NCBI RefSeq assembly: GCF_037094685.1
Contig: NZ_CP146614.1
Span: forward strand, 62,001 to 126,000
Direction: 5' to 3'
DNA length: 64,000 nucleotides
Origin: Massilia sp. METH4
Lineage (GTDB): Bacteria; Pseudomonadota; Gammaproteobacteria; Burkholderiales; Burkholderiaceae_D
The notes below the pieces were generated by a model that saw nothing but the letters and a program-made list of their open reading frames with translations, ran no database searches and was not told the DNA's origin. The translations under genes were made by a program, and so were the position numbers. Shown here in pieces: positions 37,870-47,737 of the stretch. Every line of letters begins with the position of its first letter. The first letter of the stretch is position 1.

Positions 37870-38687
37870 TTCTGGTAGTGGTGGCGAGTGGTCAGGTACA
37901 GGCCGCGGCGCAATTCCACGGGCTTGTCGCCGTACGTGAACGACACGCGTTCGGCCAGCAGCAGCGGCGTGCCCGCCTCCACGCCCAACAGCGCGGCATC
38001 CTCGGCACTGGCCAGCACGGCACGCACTTTTTCGTCGGCGCGGATCATGCGCGTGCCGAATTCGGATTCGAACAAGCCGTACATCGGACCCTTGTACTCG
38101 GACAGCCGCTCGGCCGTAAGACCCTTGAACAGCTGGCCCGGCAGCCACAACTCCTCGACGATCGTCGGCACGCCATCGAAGGATTGCACGCGCTTGATGT
38201 AGACGGTGGCGTCCCCGGACTTCATGTCCAGCAGCCGCGCCACGTCCGCCGGGGCGCGCAGGCGCTTCACTTCCAGGAAGCGGCTCTCAGGATAATGGGG
38301 CTGCCCCTCGTCGGGCCGCAGCCGCAGGAACCGGATATGGGCGCGCGCCTCGTGGTGGGTGGACACGAACGTGCCCTTGCCCTGCCGGCGCATCACCAGG
38401 TTCTCGGCGGCCAGTTCGTCGATCGCCTTGCGCACGGTGCCCTGGCTGACCTTGTAGCGGTTGGCCAGTTCCACTTCGCTGGGGATCATTTCGCCCGGTT
38501 TCCACTCGCCGGACTGCAGGCTCTGCGTGATCAGGGCCTTGATCTGCTGATAGAGCGGCGAAAAGGTGGGAGCCGGCGCGGCGCCCCCGGTCGGCGCGGG
38601 ATTGCTCGGGGTCGCGCCCGCGCCCGGCGCAGCCGGCGCGTTCGCACTGCTGCCTGGGCTGGGCTGGTTGGGCGTGACGGGATTCAT
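37857..38687 (-). CDS. GntR/HutC-family transcriptional regulator
   Basis: 276-aa regulator. A Pro/Ala/Gly-rich N-terminal extension of about 35 residues precedes a winged helix-turn-helix (PLYQQIKALITQSLQSGEWKPGEMIPSEVELANRYKVSQGTVRKAIDELAAENLVMRRQGKGTFV). A UTRA ligand-binding domain follows (DATVYIKRVQSFDGVPTIVEELWLP, then LLLAERVSFTYGDKPVELRRGLY). ATG 38687 is chosen, with no strong ribosome binding site; a GTG at 38714 is an alternative. It lies between the sdh-gltA and mdh-acnA operons and divergent from mdh, so it plausibly controls TCA genes in response to a small metabolite. A 20-base palindrome 58 bases upstream is the likely operator. Its last codons lie in a tandem repeat. Confidence 0.9.
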   Translation of the reverse strand: MNPVTPNQPSPGSSANAPAAPGAGATPSNPAPTGGAAPAPTFSPLYQQIKALITQSLQSGEWKPGEMIPSEVELANRYKVSQGTVRKAIDELAAENLVMRRQGKGTFVSTHHEARAHIRFLRLRPDEGQPHYPESRFLEVKRLRAPADVARLLDMKSGDATVYIKRVQSFDGVPTIVEELWLPGQLFKGLTAERLSEYKGPMYGLFESEFGTRMIRADEKVRAVLASAEDAALLGVEAGTPLLLAERVSFTYGDKPVELRRGLYLTTRHHYQNDLN

Positions 38688-38744
38688 AGACCGCGATTTC
38701 ACCACAAAAGGCACTGTCCGTCTAGTAATAAACCTACTAAGTTA

Positions 38745-38764
38745 TATGTCTTATATAAGACATA
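38745..38764. promoter_or_regulatory. 20-bp perfect palindrome, candidate GntR operator
   Basis: TATGTCTTATATAAGACATA reads identically on both strands. It lies between the divergent gntR and mdh genes, 57 bases from the gntR ATG. The position fits autoregulation and control of mdh; binding by this GntR protein is inferred. Confidence 0.7.
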
Positions 38765-38919
38765 AGATAGCATTGACAGAAGGACTCCGCCAGCCTACAC
38801 TCGCCGTCGATGTTAGTCCTGGCGACGCTCCGATGGCGCACCGGACAGGATTTCATCACCAGGTCCCGCGGCAGCCCTGGATGAACGGAATTCGCTGCTC
38901 AGTCAGTGGCTTAGTTGGG

Positions 38920-38967
38920 TGCTCAGTTGGGTGCTCGGTTGGCTGCTCAATAAGCTGCTCAGTTGGC
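38920..38967. repeat. 12-bp tandem repeat upstream of mdh
   Basis: Four head-to-tail copies of TGCTCAGTTGGG-like units: TGCTCAGTTGGG, TGCTCGGTTGGC, TGCTCAATAAGC and TGCTCAGTTGGC. They lie about 40 bases upstream of the candidate mdh -10. Confidence 0.85.
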
Positions 38968-39009
38968 TAAACTTGGCTTGCAATGTCGAGCCTTGCGCAG
39001 GGGCGAATT

Positions 39010-39018
39010 TGGTATCAT
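39010..39018 (+). promoter_or_regulatory. Candidate mdh promoter (extended -10)
   Basis: TGGTATCAT (TG-n-TATCAT) lies 98 bases upstream of the mdh ATG. The -35 is poor at normal spacing, as expected for an extended -10 promoter. Confidence 0.4.
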
Positions 39019-39115
39019 TGCAGTTTTACCAGCACACCGCTCGCCAGGTGGTTGCCGGTACAGGTCCTGCACTCCAGGTCCGTCCAGCTTCTTTATTCCA
39101 CAATGGAGATTCATC

Positions 39116-40105
<990 letters not shown>

Positions 40106-40206
40106 TTATCCCTTCCGTGGACCCGGTAGCCGATCCGCCGCTCCACACAGCTCGCCGCGCCGCCGTTTCCGGCCGCGCGGCGGTCTCTTCATCCGGAACA
40201 TCCACG

Positions 40207-41208
40207 ATGCATCCATCCGAGGTCTTATTCCAGGGCGAACGCCAGCCGCTGCTGTTGCCGGCCTGCGATCACTACGCAGGTTCCGAAAAACTGATGCGCA
40301 AGTCGATGGCCCTGCAACAAGAGCTTGGCCCCGTATTCGACATCACCTTCGACTGCGAGGACGGCGCCGCGGCCGGCAACGAGGAAGCGCATGCGCGCCT
40401 CGTGGCCGAGCTGGTCAATTCCGACGACAACCGTTTCAACCGCATCGGCGTGCGCGTGCACGACGTGACCAGCGCGCATTTCGCCCGCGATGTCGAGATC
40501 ATCGTCGGCGCGGCGGCAAATCGGCTCGCTTATATCGTGCTGCCCAAGCCCGACAGCGTGCAGGACGTGATGAAGGCCATCGACTTCATCAACGTGCACG
40601 CGGTGCAGGCCGGGCGCGACAATTTACCCGTGCACGTGCTGATCGAAACCCACGGCGCGCTGCGCGGCGTGTTCGCCATCGCCGCCCTGCCCCAGGTCGA
40701 ATGCCTGTCGTTCGGGATCATGGATTTCGTCTCCAGCCATTACGGCGCCATTCCCGCCAACGCGATGCGCACGCCGAACCAGTTCGGGCACCCGCTGGTG
40801 GTGCGGGCCAAGCTGGAAATCGCGGCCGCCTGCCATGCGCATGGCAAGGTGCCGTCGCACAACGTCACGACCGATATCAAGGATTCGGCCGTGGTCGCCA
40901 ACGACGCGCAGCGCGCATTCGTCGAATTCGGCTATACGCGCATGTGGAGCATCCACCCGAGCCAGATCAAGCCGATCGTGAAGGCGTTTACGCCACGGCT
41001 TTCGGAAGTGAACGAGGCGGCGGCGATCCTGCAGGAGGCGGCGAAGGTCAACTGGGGCCCGATCAGCCAGCATGGCCGCTTGCACGACCGCGCGAGCTAT
41101 CGCTACTATTGGACGGTGCTGCAGCGCGCCAGGCTTGCGGGCTTGAATCTGCCAGAGGTGGCAAGCGCGCTGTTGGAACCACAACCCAACGCAACGGAAA
41201 ACACCTGA
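40207..41208 (+). CDS. HpcH/HpaI aldolase / citrate-lyase-beta-like (CoA ester lyase) protein
   Basis: 333-aa TIM-barrel protein of the CitE family. The motif FDITFDCEDGAAAGNEEAHAR (residues near 48-66) holds the acidic Mg-binding and hinge residues, and LPKPDS and HVLIETHGALRGVF follow as strand-end motifs. CitE-like enzymes cleave or form acyl-CoA esters such as malyl-CoA or citramalyl-CoA; no CitD/CitF partners are near, so it is not a true citrate lyase. Its place between mdh and acnA suggests a role in malate/acetyl-CoA metabolism. The start ATG 40207 has only a weak ribosome binding site. Ends overlapping the next start. Confidence 0.88.
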   Translation: MHPSEVLFQGERQPLLLPACDHYAGSEKLMRKSMALQQELGPVFDITFDCEDGAAAGNEEAHARLVAELVNSDDNRFNRIGVRVHDVTSAHFARDVEIIVGAAANRLAYIVLPKPDSVQDVMKAIDFINVHAVQAGRDNLPVHVLIETHGALRGVFAIAALPQVECLSFGIMDFVSSHYGAIPANAMRTPNQFGHPLVVRAKLEIAAACHAHGKVPSHNVTTDIKDSAVVANDAQRAFVEFGYTRMWSIHPSQIKPIVKAFTPRLSEVNEAAAILQEAAKVNWGPISQHGRLHDRASYRYYWTVLQRARLAGLNLPEVASALLEPQPNATENT

Positions 41209-41789
41209 TGTCCATCCTGAAACTCATTGCCGCCTGCGCCGCCGCGTGCACGCTGGCCTGCGCCCCGGCCGCCCACGCCGCCGTCGATACCGCCAAGCCG
41301 AAGGCAGAGGCGAAGAAAAAGCCCGCCGCCAAGAAGTCCGAGGCGAAAAAGGCGAAGTCGAAAGCCAAGCCGGCTCCGGTTCCCGCCGCCCCCGATCCCG
41401 AGGCGGACGAGCCCGACGTACTGGGTTCGGCCGTGGTCGATTACGACTGCGAGCTCGGCAACAAAGTTACGATCTACCAGAACGCCGGCGACGACAGCCA
41501 CGTCGCGCTGCGCTGGAAGACGCGCCTGCACCGCCTGACCCGCGTGGCCACGACGACGGGCGCGCAACGCTTCGAGAACAAGCATTACGGCCTGATCTGG
41601 ATTGGCATTCCCGCCAAGGGCATGCTGCTGGACTCGAAGAAGAACCGCCAGCTGGCCAACGAGTGCCGCAATGCCGAGCAGTTGAAGCCGGCCGAACCGC
41701 CCGCGATCATCGAGGCCGCGGCGCCGGCCGCACCGGCAACCTCGGCCGCCGTGCCCGTGCCACCGGCCGCGCCGTCGGGCCAGATGTAA
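41208..41789 (+). CDS. Secreted MliC-like protein with Ala/Lys-rich linker
   Basis: 193-aa exported protein. A signal peptide (LIAACAAACTLACAPAAHAA; the cysteines could mark a lipoprotein but no clean lipobox is evident) is followed by a Lys/Ala/Pro-rich linker (about 30-65). A domain at about 75-155 has VDYDCELGNKVTIYQNAGDDSHVALRW then GAQRFENKHYGLIWIGIPAKGMLLDSKKNRQLANEC. This fits the membrane-bound lysozyme inhibitor (MliC/PliC) fold with a conserved Cys pair. The start overlaps the stop of the preceding lyase gene. A lysozyme-inhibitor role is inferred. Confidence 0.7.
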   Translation: MSILKLIAACAAACTLACAPAAHAAVDTAKPKAEAKKKPAAKKSEAKKAKSKAKPAPVPAAPDPEADEPDVLGSAVVDYDCELGNKVTIYQNAGDDSHVALRWKTRLHRLTRVATTTGAQRFENKHYGLIWIGIPAKGMLLDSKKNRQLANECRNAEQLKPAEPPAIIEAAAPAAPATSAAVPVPPAAPSGQM

Positions 41790-41859
41790 TCGACAAGTCA
41801 CGCAAGACTGTTATAGCAACACCCTCGATCAATAAAGACGCCCACCTGAAGGAGAGGTC

Positions 41860-44571
41860 ATGTCAAGTAACACATTCAACACGCTCAAGGAATTCCCGAT
41901 TTCCGGCAAGACCAAGGGCAAACTGTACTCCCTGCCCGCGCTGGAACAGGCCCTGGGCGCCAAGATCTCCCGCCTGCCGGTGTCGATCCGCGTGGTGCTG
42001 GAATCCGTGCTGCGCAACTGCGACGGCAAGAAGGTGACCGAAGAGCACGTGAAGCAGCTGGCCAATTGGGCGCCGACCGGCGAACGCACCGACGAGATCC
42101 CGTTCGTGGTGGCCCGCGTGGTGCTGCAGGACTTCACCGGCGTGCCGCTGCTGGCCGACCTGGCCGCCATGCGCAACGTCGCCTACAAGCAGGGCGCGAA
42201 CCCGAAGAAGATCGAACCGCTGGTGCCGGTCGACCTGGTTGTCGACCACTCGGTCACGATCGACCACTTCCGCGAGCCGAAGGCGCTGGACCTGAACATG
42301 AAGCTGGAATTCCAGCGCAATAACGAGCGCTACCAGTTCATGAAGTGGGGCATGCAGGCCTTCGACACGTTCGGCGTGGTGCCGCCGGGCTTCGGCATCG
42401 TCCACCAGGTGAACCTGGAATACCTGGCACGCGGCGTGCACAACGCCGATGGCGTGTACTACCCGGACTCGCTGGTGGGTACCGACTCCCACACCACCAT
42501 GATCAACGGTATCGGCGTGGTGGGCTGGGGCGTGGGCGGCATCGAGGCGGAAGCCGGCATGCTGGGCCAGCCCGTGTACTTCCTGACGCCGGACGTGATC
42601 GGCGTGAACCTGACCGGCCAGCTGCGCGAAGGCTGCACGGCGACCGACCTGGTGCTGACGATCACCGAGATGCTGCGTAAAGAGAAGGTCGTGGGCAAGT
42701 TCGTCGAGTTCTTCGGCGAAGGTACCGCGTCGCTGTCCGTGACGGACCGCGCCACCATCGGCAACATGGCACCGGAATACGGCGCCACGATGGGCTTCTT
42801 CCCGGTCGACGACAAGACCATCGAATACTTCGAAGGCACCGGCCGCACGCGCGAGGAAATCGACGCGTTCCAGGCCTACTTCAAGGCCCAGAACATGTAC
42901 GGCGTGCCCCGCGCCGGCGAAATCGACTACACCCGCGAACTGCACCTGGACCTGGCCACGGTGACCCCGTCGCTGGCCGGCCCGAAGCGCCCGCAGGACC
43001 GTATCGAGATCGGCAACGTGAAGGCCACCTTCACCGACCTGTTCTCCAAGCCGACCACGCAGAACGGCTTCAACAAGAACCCGGCAGACCTGACCGCCAC
43101 CTACGAAACGACCAACGGCGTGCAGGTGAAGAACGGCGACATTCTGATCGCCGCCATCACCTCGTGCACCAACACGTCGAACCCGAGCGTGCTGCTTGCC
43201 GCCGGCCTGCTGGCCAAGAAGGCTGTCGAAGCCGGCCTGACCGTGGCACCGCACATCAAGTCCTCGCTGGCCCCCGGCTCGCGCGTGGTGACCGAGTACC
43301 TGGAAGCGGCAGGCCTCTTGCCGTACCTGGACAAGCTGGGCTTCGGCGTGACCGCCTACGGCTGCACCACCTGCATCGGTAACGCGGGCGACCTGACGCC
43401 GGAACTGAACGCCGCCATCACGAGCAACGATATCGTGGCCGCCGCCGTGCTGTCCGGCAACCGCAACTTCGAAGCGCGTATCCACCCGAACATCCGCGCC
43501 AACTTCCTGGCTTCGCCGCCGCTGGTCGTCGCCTACGCGATCGCCGGCAACGTGACGCGCGACCTGATGACCGAGCCGGTGGGCAAGGGCACGGGCGGCC
43601 GCGACGTGTACCTGGGCGACATCTGGCCGACCTCGGCCGAGATCGAAGGCCTGATGAAGTTCGCGATGAACTCGGAAGTGTTCAAGGCCAACTACGCCCA
43701 GGTGAAGAGCAACCCGGGCAAGCTGTGGGAAGCCGTGTCGTCCGTCGAAGGCCAGGTGTACAACTGGCCGGAATCGACCTACATCGCCGAGCCGCCGTTC
43801 TTCGAAGGCTTCGAGATGCAGCCGAAATCGTCGGATAACGCCAACATCACCGGCGCCCGCGCGCTGGGCGTGTTCGGCGACTCGATCACGACCGACCACA
43901 TCTCCCCGGCCGGCTCGATCAAGGAAGACGGCCCGGCAGGCAAGTGGCTGAAGGAACACGGCGTATCGAAGGCCGACTTCAACTCCTATGGCTCGCGCCG
44001 CGGCAACCACGAGATCATGATGCGCGGCACCTTCGCCAACGTGCGCATCAAGAACAAGATGATCCCGCCGAAGGCCGACGGTTCCGCGGTGGAAGGCGGC
44101 ATCACGATTCACCAGCCGACCGGCGAACAGATGTCGATCTACGACGCCGCCATGAAATACGTCGCCGACGGCACCCCGACCATGATCTTCGGCGGTGAAG
44201 AATACGGCACCGGCTCGTCGCGCGACTGGGCCGCGAAGGGCACCCAGCTGCTGGGCGTGAAGGCCGTGATCACCCGTTCCTTCGAGCGTATCCACCGCTC
44301 GAACCTGGTGGGCATGGGCGTGCTGCCGCTGCAATTCATCGGCAACGACAGCGTGGAATCGCTGGGCATCACCGGCAAGGAAACCTACGACCTGATCGGC
44401 CTGGAAGGCGAGATCAAGCCGCAGCAACTGGCCACCCTGGTGATCAACCGCGAAGACGGCTCGAAGCAGGAAGTGAAAGTGCTGCTGCGCATCGACACGC
44501 CGATCGAAGTCGACTACTACAAGCATGGCGGCATCCTGCCGTTCGTGCTGCGCCAGCTGCTGGCTGCTTAA
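41860..44571 (+). CDS. acnA: Aconitate hydratase A
   Basis: Interconverts citrate and isocitrate with a [4Fe-4S] cluster, 903 aa. The three cluster cysteines appear in [10 protein letters not shown] near residue 433 and YGCTTCIGN near 499-502. The swivel-domain serine motif [14 protein letters not shown] is near residue 785, and [23 protein letters not shown] near 205. It starts ATG 41860 after GGAGAGG. Length and motifs fit the IRP1-like AcnA type, not AcnB. It closes the mdh cluster and has a strong terminator. Confidence 0.97.
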   Translation: MSSNTFNTLKEFPISGKTKGKLYSLPALEQALGAKISRLPVSIRVVLESVLRNCDGKKVTEEHVKQLANWAPTGERTDEIPFVVARVVLQDFTGVPLLADLAAMRNVAYKQGANPKKIEPLVPVDLVVDHSVTIDHFREPKALDLNMKLEFQRNNERYQFMKWGMQAFDTFGVVPPGFGIVHQVNLEYLARGVHNADGVYYPDSLVGTDSHTTMINGIGVVGWGVGGIEAEAGMLGQPVYFLTPDVIGVNLTGQLREGCTATDLVLTITEMLRKEKVVGKFVEFFGEGTASLSVTDRATIGNMAPEYGATMGFFPVDDKTIEYFEGTGRTREEIDAFQAYFKAQNMYGVPRAGEIDYTRELHLDLATVTPSLAGPKRPQDRIEIGNVKATFTDLFSKPTTQNGFNKNPADLTATYETTNGVQVKNGDILIAAITSCTNTSNPSVLLAAGLLAKKAVEAGLTVAPHIKSSLAPGSRVVTEYLEAAGLLPYLDKLGFGVTAYGCTTCIGNAGDLTPELNAAITSNDIVAAAVLSGNRNFEARIHPNIRANFLASPPLVVAYAIAGNVTRDLMTEPVGKGTGGRDVYLGDIWPTSAEIEGLMKFAMNSEVFKANYAQVKSNPGKLWEAVSSVEGQVYNWPESTYIAEPPFFEGFEMQPKSSDNANITGARALGVFGDSITTDHISPAGSIKEDGPAGKWLKEHGVSKADFNSYGSRRGNHEIMMRGTFANVRIKNKMIPPKADGSAVEGGITIHQPTGEQMSIYDAAMKYVADGTPTMIFGGEEYGTGSSRDWAAKGTQLLGVKAVITRSFERIHRSNLVGMGVLPLQFIGNDSVESLGITGKETYDLIGLEGEIKPQQLATLVINREDGSKQEVKVLLRIDTPIEVDYYKHGGILPFVLRQLLAA

Positions 44572-44593
44572 GCTCCAGCTGCTTCGCTCCAAA

Positions 44594-44619
44594 ACGCCGG
44601 GTTCGCCCGGCGTTTTTTA
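44594..44619 (+). terminator. Terminator of acnA
   Basis: ACGCCGGG-TTCG-CCCGGCGT stem followed by a run of T, 22 bases after the stop. Confidence 0.9.
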
Positions 44620-44638
44620 TTGTTGGCCGCAGATCCGC

Positions 44639-44684
44639 GGGTGTCGGACACCGGGTTCATCGGTGTGCGACACCGGATTTCTCC
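44639..44684 (+). repeat. GGTGTCnGACACC hairpin module F1
   Basis: GGTGTCGGACACCG pairs with CGGTGTGCGACACC (one mismatch), followed by GGATTTCTCC. First half of a two-headed element downstream of the acnA terminator. Confidence 0.8.
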
Positions 44685-44750
44685 GCAGGCATCCCGTGCA
44701 TGAGGGCCGGGCAGCCGGGTTTCCCTCGCTGCAGGGTAGATGCCTCACGG

Positions 44751-44791
44751 GAAAACTGGTGTCGTACACCATGAATGATGTACGACACCAG
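44751..44791 (-). repeat. GGTGTCnTACACC hairpin module F2
   Basis: GAAAACTGGTGTCGTACACC pairs with ATGTACGACACC (one mismatch in 15), inverted relative to F1. Confidence 0.82.
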
Positions 44792-44892
44792 GCATGCGCC
44801 TGCTCATCCGTTCGGGAGTGTCGGACAGCCCCCGGCGAATCAACTACAATACGTCTGATAAGTTTTTCACCACTACCGAGATTGCTAGCGCT

Positions 44893-46158
44893 ATGCGTCG
44901 CCCATCCAAAGATTCATCCCAAAAATTGTCTGCCGACAGCCAGCGCCTTTCCACTCTTGCCCAGGCCGTGGGCCAGGCGGGCAGCCGTATCGAGGAGCGC
45001 AGCTGGGAGCGTGCGCTGGACGTGCAGCTGACCAAGCTCCTGAAGACGAGCCACCAGGACACCGTCGACGCCGCGCTGAACAGCCTGTTCGCGGTCGACC
45101 TGGCCGCCTACGACGTGCTGATGGACAGCGTGGAAGCCGTCAGCGAATCGGCCACCATCACGGTCGAGACCGACGGCGCGCCGGTCCAGTACGACGTGCT
45201 GCTCGTGGCCGCGCCGATTCTGGCATGGACGCGTTATTCGATCGCTTCCGGCCCCGTCCCGGCCGACATCCTGAACACCCTCTCCGCCCACTTCTCCGCC
45301 CACCTGCTGGCCGATGGCACGAAGATGGCCATGGCGTCGAACCTGTTCTCGATCGACCAGCTGCCGCGCACGCACGCCGAAACCTATGCCAAGATGCACA
45401 AGCTGGCCCAGGCCGCCGTGAAGGGCGTGGCCGTGAAGACGGACGTGAAGCCGCCCGAGACGGCGCCGTTCCTGGCCGATACGCGCTACCTGATCGTGGC
45501 GATCGTTGCGCCCGCCGGCGGCCCGATGTTCCGCTGGCAGATGCCGGCCGCCCACCTGCACCAGGCGGACGAGCGCCGCAACGCGCTGGACGCGTGGCGC
45601 ACGCAGGCCACGCCGACCGTGGCGCGCCTGCTGCCGGGCTGCGGCATCGAGCTGCTGCTGCCGGAAGCGTATTACATGGCTTGCCGCGAGGCGGACAAGC
45701 TGATCCGCCCTGTCTCGATCCGCGCCGCCGTGCACTACCTCACGCATACGCTGGCCTGCGAGCCATCCGACCTGCGTGCCGTGATCGCCGGCTTCGGCGA
45801 GGAATCGGCCGACGGCCAGATCGACGAATACCGCGTGGCGTTCACGCGCCGTTCGGATACCGATGTGATCTACGGGGTCGTGTGGCCGCTGTACGGCCAG
45901 GAAGACGAGGAAGGCACGCCGCCGGAAGGCCCGCTGGCGGGCGGCCTGGCCAACCTGCTGCAGCCGCGCACGCCAGTCGAGGAAATCGTCGAGCACCTGG
46001 GTGCCGCGGGCGTTTCCGTCGTCAAGAAACTGTCGGAGCGCTACGTGGCCGAGTACTGCGACGATTGCGGCGCCCCGCTGTTCGCCGACCCTGCCGGCGA
46101 ACTGGTGCATGCTGAAATGCCGGAAGACGCGCCGGCCGGCACCGAGCACTTCCACTGA
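44893..46158 (+). CDS. DUF2863-like protein of unknown function
   Basis: 421-aa cytoplasmic-looking protein without membrane segments. Recognisable blocks are LFSIDQLPRTHAETYAKMHKLAQAA near 155, the Gly-rich LLPGCGIELLLPEAYYMACREADK near 255 and a C-terminal VAEYCDDCGAPLFADPAGE, where paired CxxC might bind zinc. The layout matches an uncharacterised family found mostly in betaproteobacteria, which I recall as DUF2863. No catalytic role can be assigned. Start ATG 44893 is the first ATG of the conserved part. It has its own terminator. Confidence 0.75.
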   Translation: MRRPSKDSSQKLSADSQRLSTLAQAVGQAGSRIEERSWERALDVQLTKLLKTSHQDTVDAALNSLFAVDLAAYDVLMDSVEAVSESATITVETDGAPVQYDVLLVAAPILAWTRYSIASGPVPADILNTLSAHFSAHLLADGTKMAMASNLFSIDQLPRTHAETYAKMHKLAQAAVKGVAVKTDVKPPETAPFLADTRYLIVAIVAPAGGPMFRWQMPAAHLHQADERRNALDAWRTQATPTVARLLPGCGIELLLPEAYYMACREADKLIRPVSIRAAVHYLTHTLACEPSDLRAVIAGFGEESADGQIDEYRVAFTRRSDTDVIYGVVWPLYGQEDEEGTPPEGPLAGGLANLLQPRTPVEEIVEHLGAAGVSVVKKLSERYVAEYCDDCGAPLFADPAGELVHAEMPEDAPAGTEHFH

Positions 46159-46173
46159 CCGGCAACGCCAAAT

Positions 46174-46206
46174 GAAAAAACCTCGCATCGCGCGAGGTTT
46201 TTTTTC
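46174..46206. terminator. Bidirectional terminator between convergent genes
   Basis: AAAAAACCTCGC-ATCGC-GCGAGGTTTTTTTT serves the gene ending at 46158 and, on the other strand, the gene ending at 46219. Confidence 0.88.
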
Positions 46207-46218
46207 GTTCAGGCCGGA

Positions 46219-46590
46219 TCAGTGTGTCAGGTTGCTGTTGCCCGTGGTCTGCTTGCCGTTGCTGGACTTGCGGCTGTCGGTATGCGCGGTGCCATGGCCG
46301 GACGTATCGTCCGCCGCGGCCTTGTCCCGCCCTGCCCGGTTCGCGGTACTGCCCAGCGGTGCGGGATCCTTGCCGGGGACGGGGCGCGTCTTGTCGCTCG
46401 TTTTCGGCGCCGTGCCCGTGGATTGCGCGCGGCCATCCTTGCTGTCCGTGCCGCTGCTATTGGCGGCGGTATCCTGCAGGCCGACGCTGCCCGGCTTGTT
46501 CTTCAGCGCGTCGCCGACAGTCGACTGCGCGTGCGCGGTGCCGGCCAGTGCGGCCATGAAGAGTCCCAATATGATGAAGTTCCGTCGCAT
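46219..46590 (-). CDS. Low-complexity secreted protein
   Basis: 123-aa protein with a signal peptide (IILGLFMAALAGTAHAQ). The mature part is rich in Ser, Thr, Gly, Lys and Asp (SSGTDSKDGRAQSTGTAPK) with no cysteine and no recognised domain. It resembles the next gene in composition and is encoded on the same strand 34 bases downstream, so the two may be cotranscribed. Disordered, probably periplasmic or extracellular. Function unknown. Confidence 0.7.
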   Translation of the reverse strand: MRRNFIILGLFMAALAGTAHAQSTVGDALKNKPGSVGLQDTAANSSGTDSKDGRAQSTGTAPKTSDKTRPVPGKDPAPLGSTANRAGRDKAAADDTSGHGTAHTDSRKSSNGKQTTGNSNLTH

Positions 46591-46624
46591 AGTGCCTCCT
46601 GGTCTGTTGGCCGGCGCCGCCGCA

Positions 46625-47128
46625 TCAGCGACCGGTGCTGCCGGACGAGCTGTTTTGCGAACCCGACGTGGAACCGCTGCTGCTGCCCGTCCCGGTACCG
46701 CCGCTCATGCCCGACGAGCCGCTGGTGCCGGAGGAACCGCTGCCACCCGAAGTGCCGGTGCCGGAGGAACCGCTGCCCCCCGAAGTGCCGGTGCCGGACG
46801 AGCCGCCGGTCCCCGAAGCACCGCCGGCACCGGACGTGCCGGAAGCACCACTCCCCGACGTGCCGCCCGAGGTGCCGCCCGACATGCCGCCCGAGGAGCT
46901 TCCGGACGAACCACTTTGTTGCGAGCCGGAGCTGGAGCCCGACTGCTTGTTGCGCTTGGATTTCTTGGTGGACTGCTGGTCCGACGACGAGCTGCCGGAG
47001 GTGGCGTTGTTCGACGAAGCGCCCGACGTGCGCTGCGGGTCGGTCGAGGTGCTGCTGCCCGCGCCGGTCTGGGCATAGGCGACGGTGGCCATCGTTGCAA
47101 GGACTGCTGCGATCAAGGTTTTGCGCAT
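46625..47128 (-). CDS. Ser/Gly/Thr-rich secreted protein with internal repeats
   Basis: 167-aa protein with a signal peptide (LIAAVLATMATVAYAQ). A short Lys-rich patch (STKKSKRNKQSG) near residue 55 precedes about 100 residues of almost pure Gly/Ser/Thr. Within that stretch GTGTSGGSGSS occurs twice in tandem and GGTSGGTSG is repeated. The DNA at 46715-46880 is correspondingly repetitive (GAACCGCTGCC-type units). Disordered, possibly a surface or matrix component; no known family. Copy number of the repeats may vary between strains. Confidence 0.7.
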   Translation of the reverse strand: MRKTLIAAVLATMATVAYAQTGAGSSTSTDPQRTSGASSNNATSGSSSSDQQSTKKSKRNKQSGSSSGSQQSGSSGSSSGGMSGGTSGGTSGSGASGTSGAGGASGTGGSSGTGTSGGSGSSGTGTSGGSGSSGTSGSSGMSGGTGTGSSSGSTSGSQNSSSGSTGR

Positions 47129-47272
47129 GGTAGAGCTCCTGTTGAGGTCCGATCTGGTTCAGCGGTCACGAAGGACCGTGGACAACCAGAGTAGCCCCTT
47201 CGCCATGCGCGCAGCATCGGAGCCGACACCGTCACGGGGTCGGAAGGCTCCTACCTGCCCCGACAGTAAGCC

Positions 47273-47737
47273 CTACCAGTCCTTGTACGGATGACCGATC
47301 AGGTTCGAGTTCAGGTAGCGCTTGTCGTGCGTGACCTCTTCGCCCACCCAGTCCGGCTTGTCGAACACCGTATCTTCCGAAGGCAACTCGATCTCCGCCA
47401 CGACCAGGCCCGCGTTCACGCCGAGGAACTCGTCGACCTCCCACACGAAGCCGGCATGCGCGATGCGGCGCCGGTACTTCTCGATGATCGGCTGCTCGCA
47501 CAGCCGGTCGAGGAATTCCATCGCGTCGGCCATCGGCAGCGGATACTCCCACTCTCCGCGCGACACGCCCACGGCCTTGCTCTTGATCGTCATGACGGCA
47601 TGGTCGCCCTCTATCCGCACCCGGACCACGCGCTCCGGATGCGAGGACAGGTACCCCTGGCGCAACAACACGGGCTCGCCCTCCTTCAGCCAGCCGTCCC
47701 CCAGTACCAGGAACTTGCGTTCGATCTCGATGCCCAT
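47273..47737 (-). CDS. CYTH-domain protein (triphosphatase-type)
   Basis: 154-aa protein. It begins with the CYTH signature ExExK (MGIEIERKFLV: E4, E6, K8), followed by basic and acidic tunnel residues (VRVRIEGDHAVMTIKSK, RGEWEYPLP, EKYRRRI, WEVDEFLGVNAGLVVAEIELPSED). CYTH enzymes hydrolyse tripolyphosphate or thiamine triphosphate or act as class IV adenylate cyclases; a short single-domain form like this is most often a triphosphatase. The ATG overlaps the stop of the carboxypeptidase gene by one base (TGATG), so the two are translationally linked. Confidence 0.9.
   Translation of the reverse strand: MGIEIERKFLVLGDGWLKEGEPVLLRQGYLSSHPERVVRVRIEGDHAVMTIKSKAVGVSRGEWEYPLPMADAMEFLDRLCEQPIIEKYRRRIAHAGFVWEVDEFLGVNAGLVVAEIELPSEDTVFDKPDWVGEEVTHDKRYLNSNLIGHPYKDW

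Larger units (their letters stand above)
38688..39115. other. Divergent regulatory region gntR / mdh
   Basis: 428 bases holding the palindrome at 38745-38764, the 12-base tandem repeats at 38920-38967 and the candidate mdh -10 at 39013-39018. No coding sequence was recognised between them. Confidence 0.65.
44572..44892. other. Intergenic region acnA / DUF2863-like gene
   Basis: 321 bases containing the acnA terminator, modules F1 and F2, and the promoter region of the next gene (AT-rich stretch TACAATACGTCTGATAAG at 44846-44863). Confidence 0.6.

Noticed and set aside
40120..40200. GC-rich hairpin after mdh as a terminator
   Set aside because: There is no T run, and the operon appears to continue into the lyase gene.
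41863..44592. Long open frame antisense to acnA
   Set aside because: Antisense shadow of a fully conserved enzyme; composition (His, Gln, Arg-rich) is not protein-like.
46622..47133. Frames opposite the Ser/Gly-rich gene encoding Pro/Glu-rich repeats
   Set aside because: The strand encoding a clear signal peptide is the minus strand; the opposite frames arise from the same DNA repeats.
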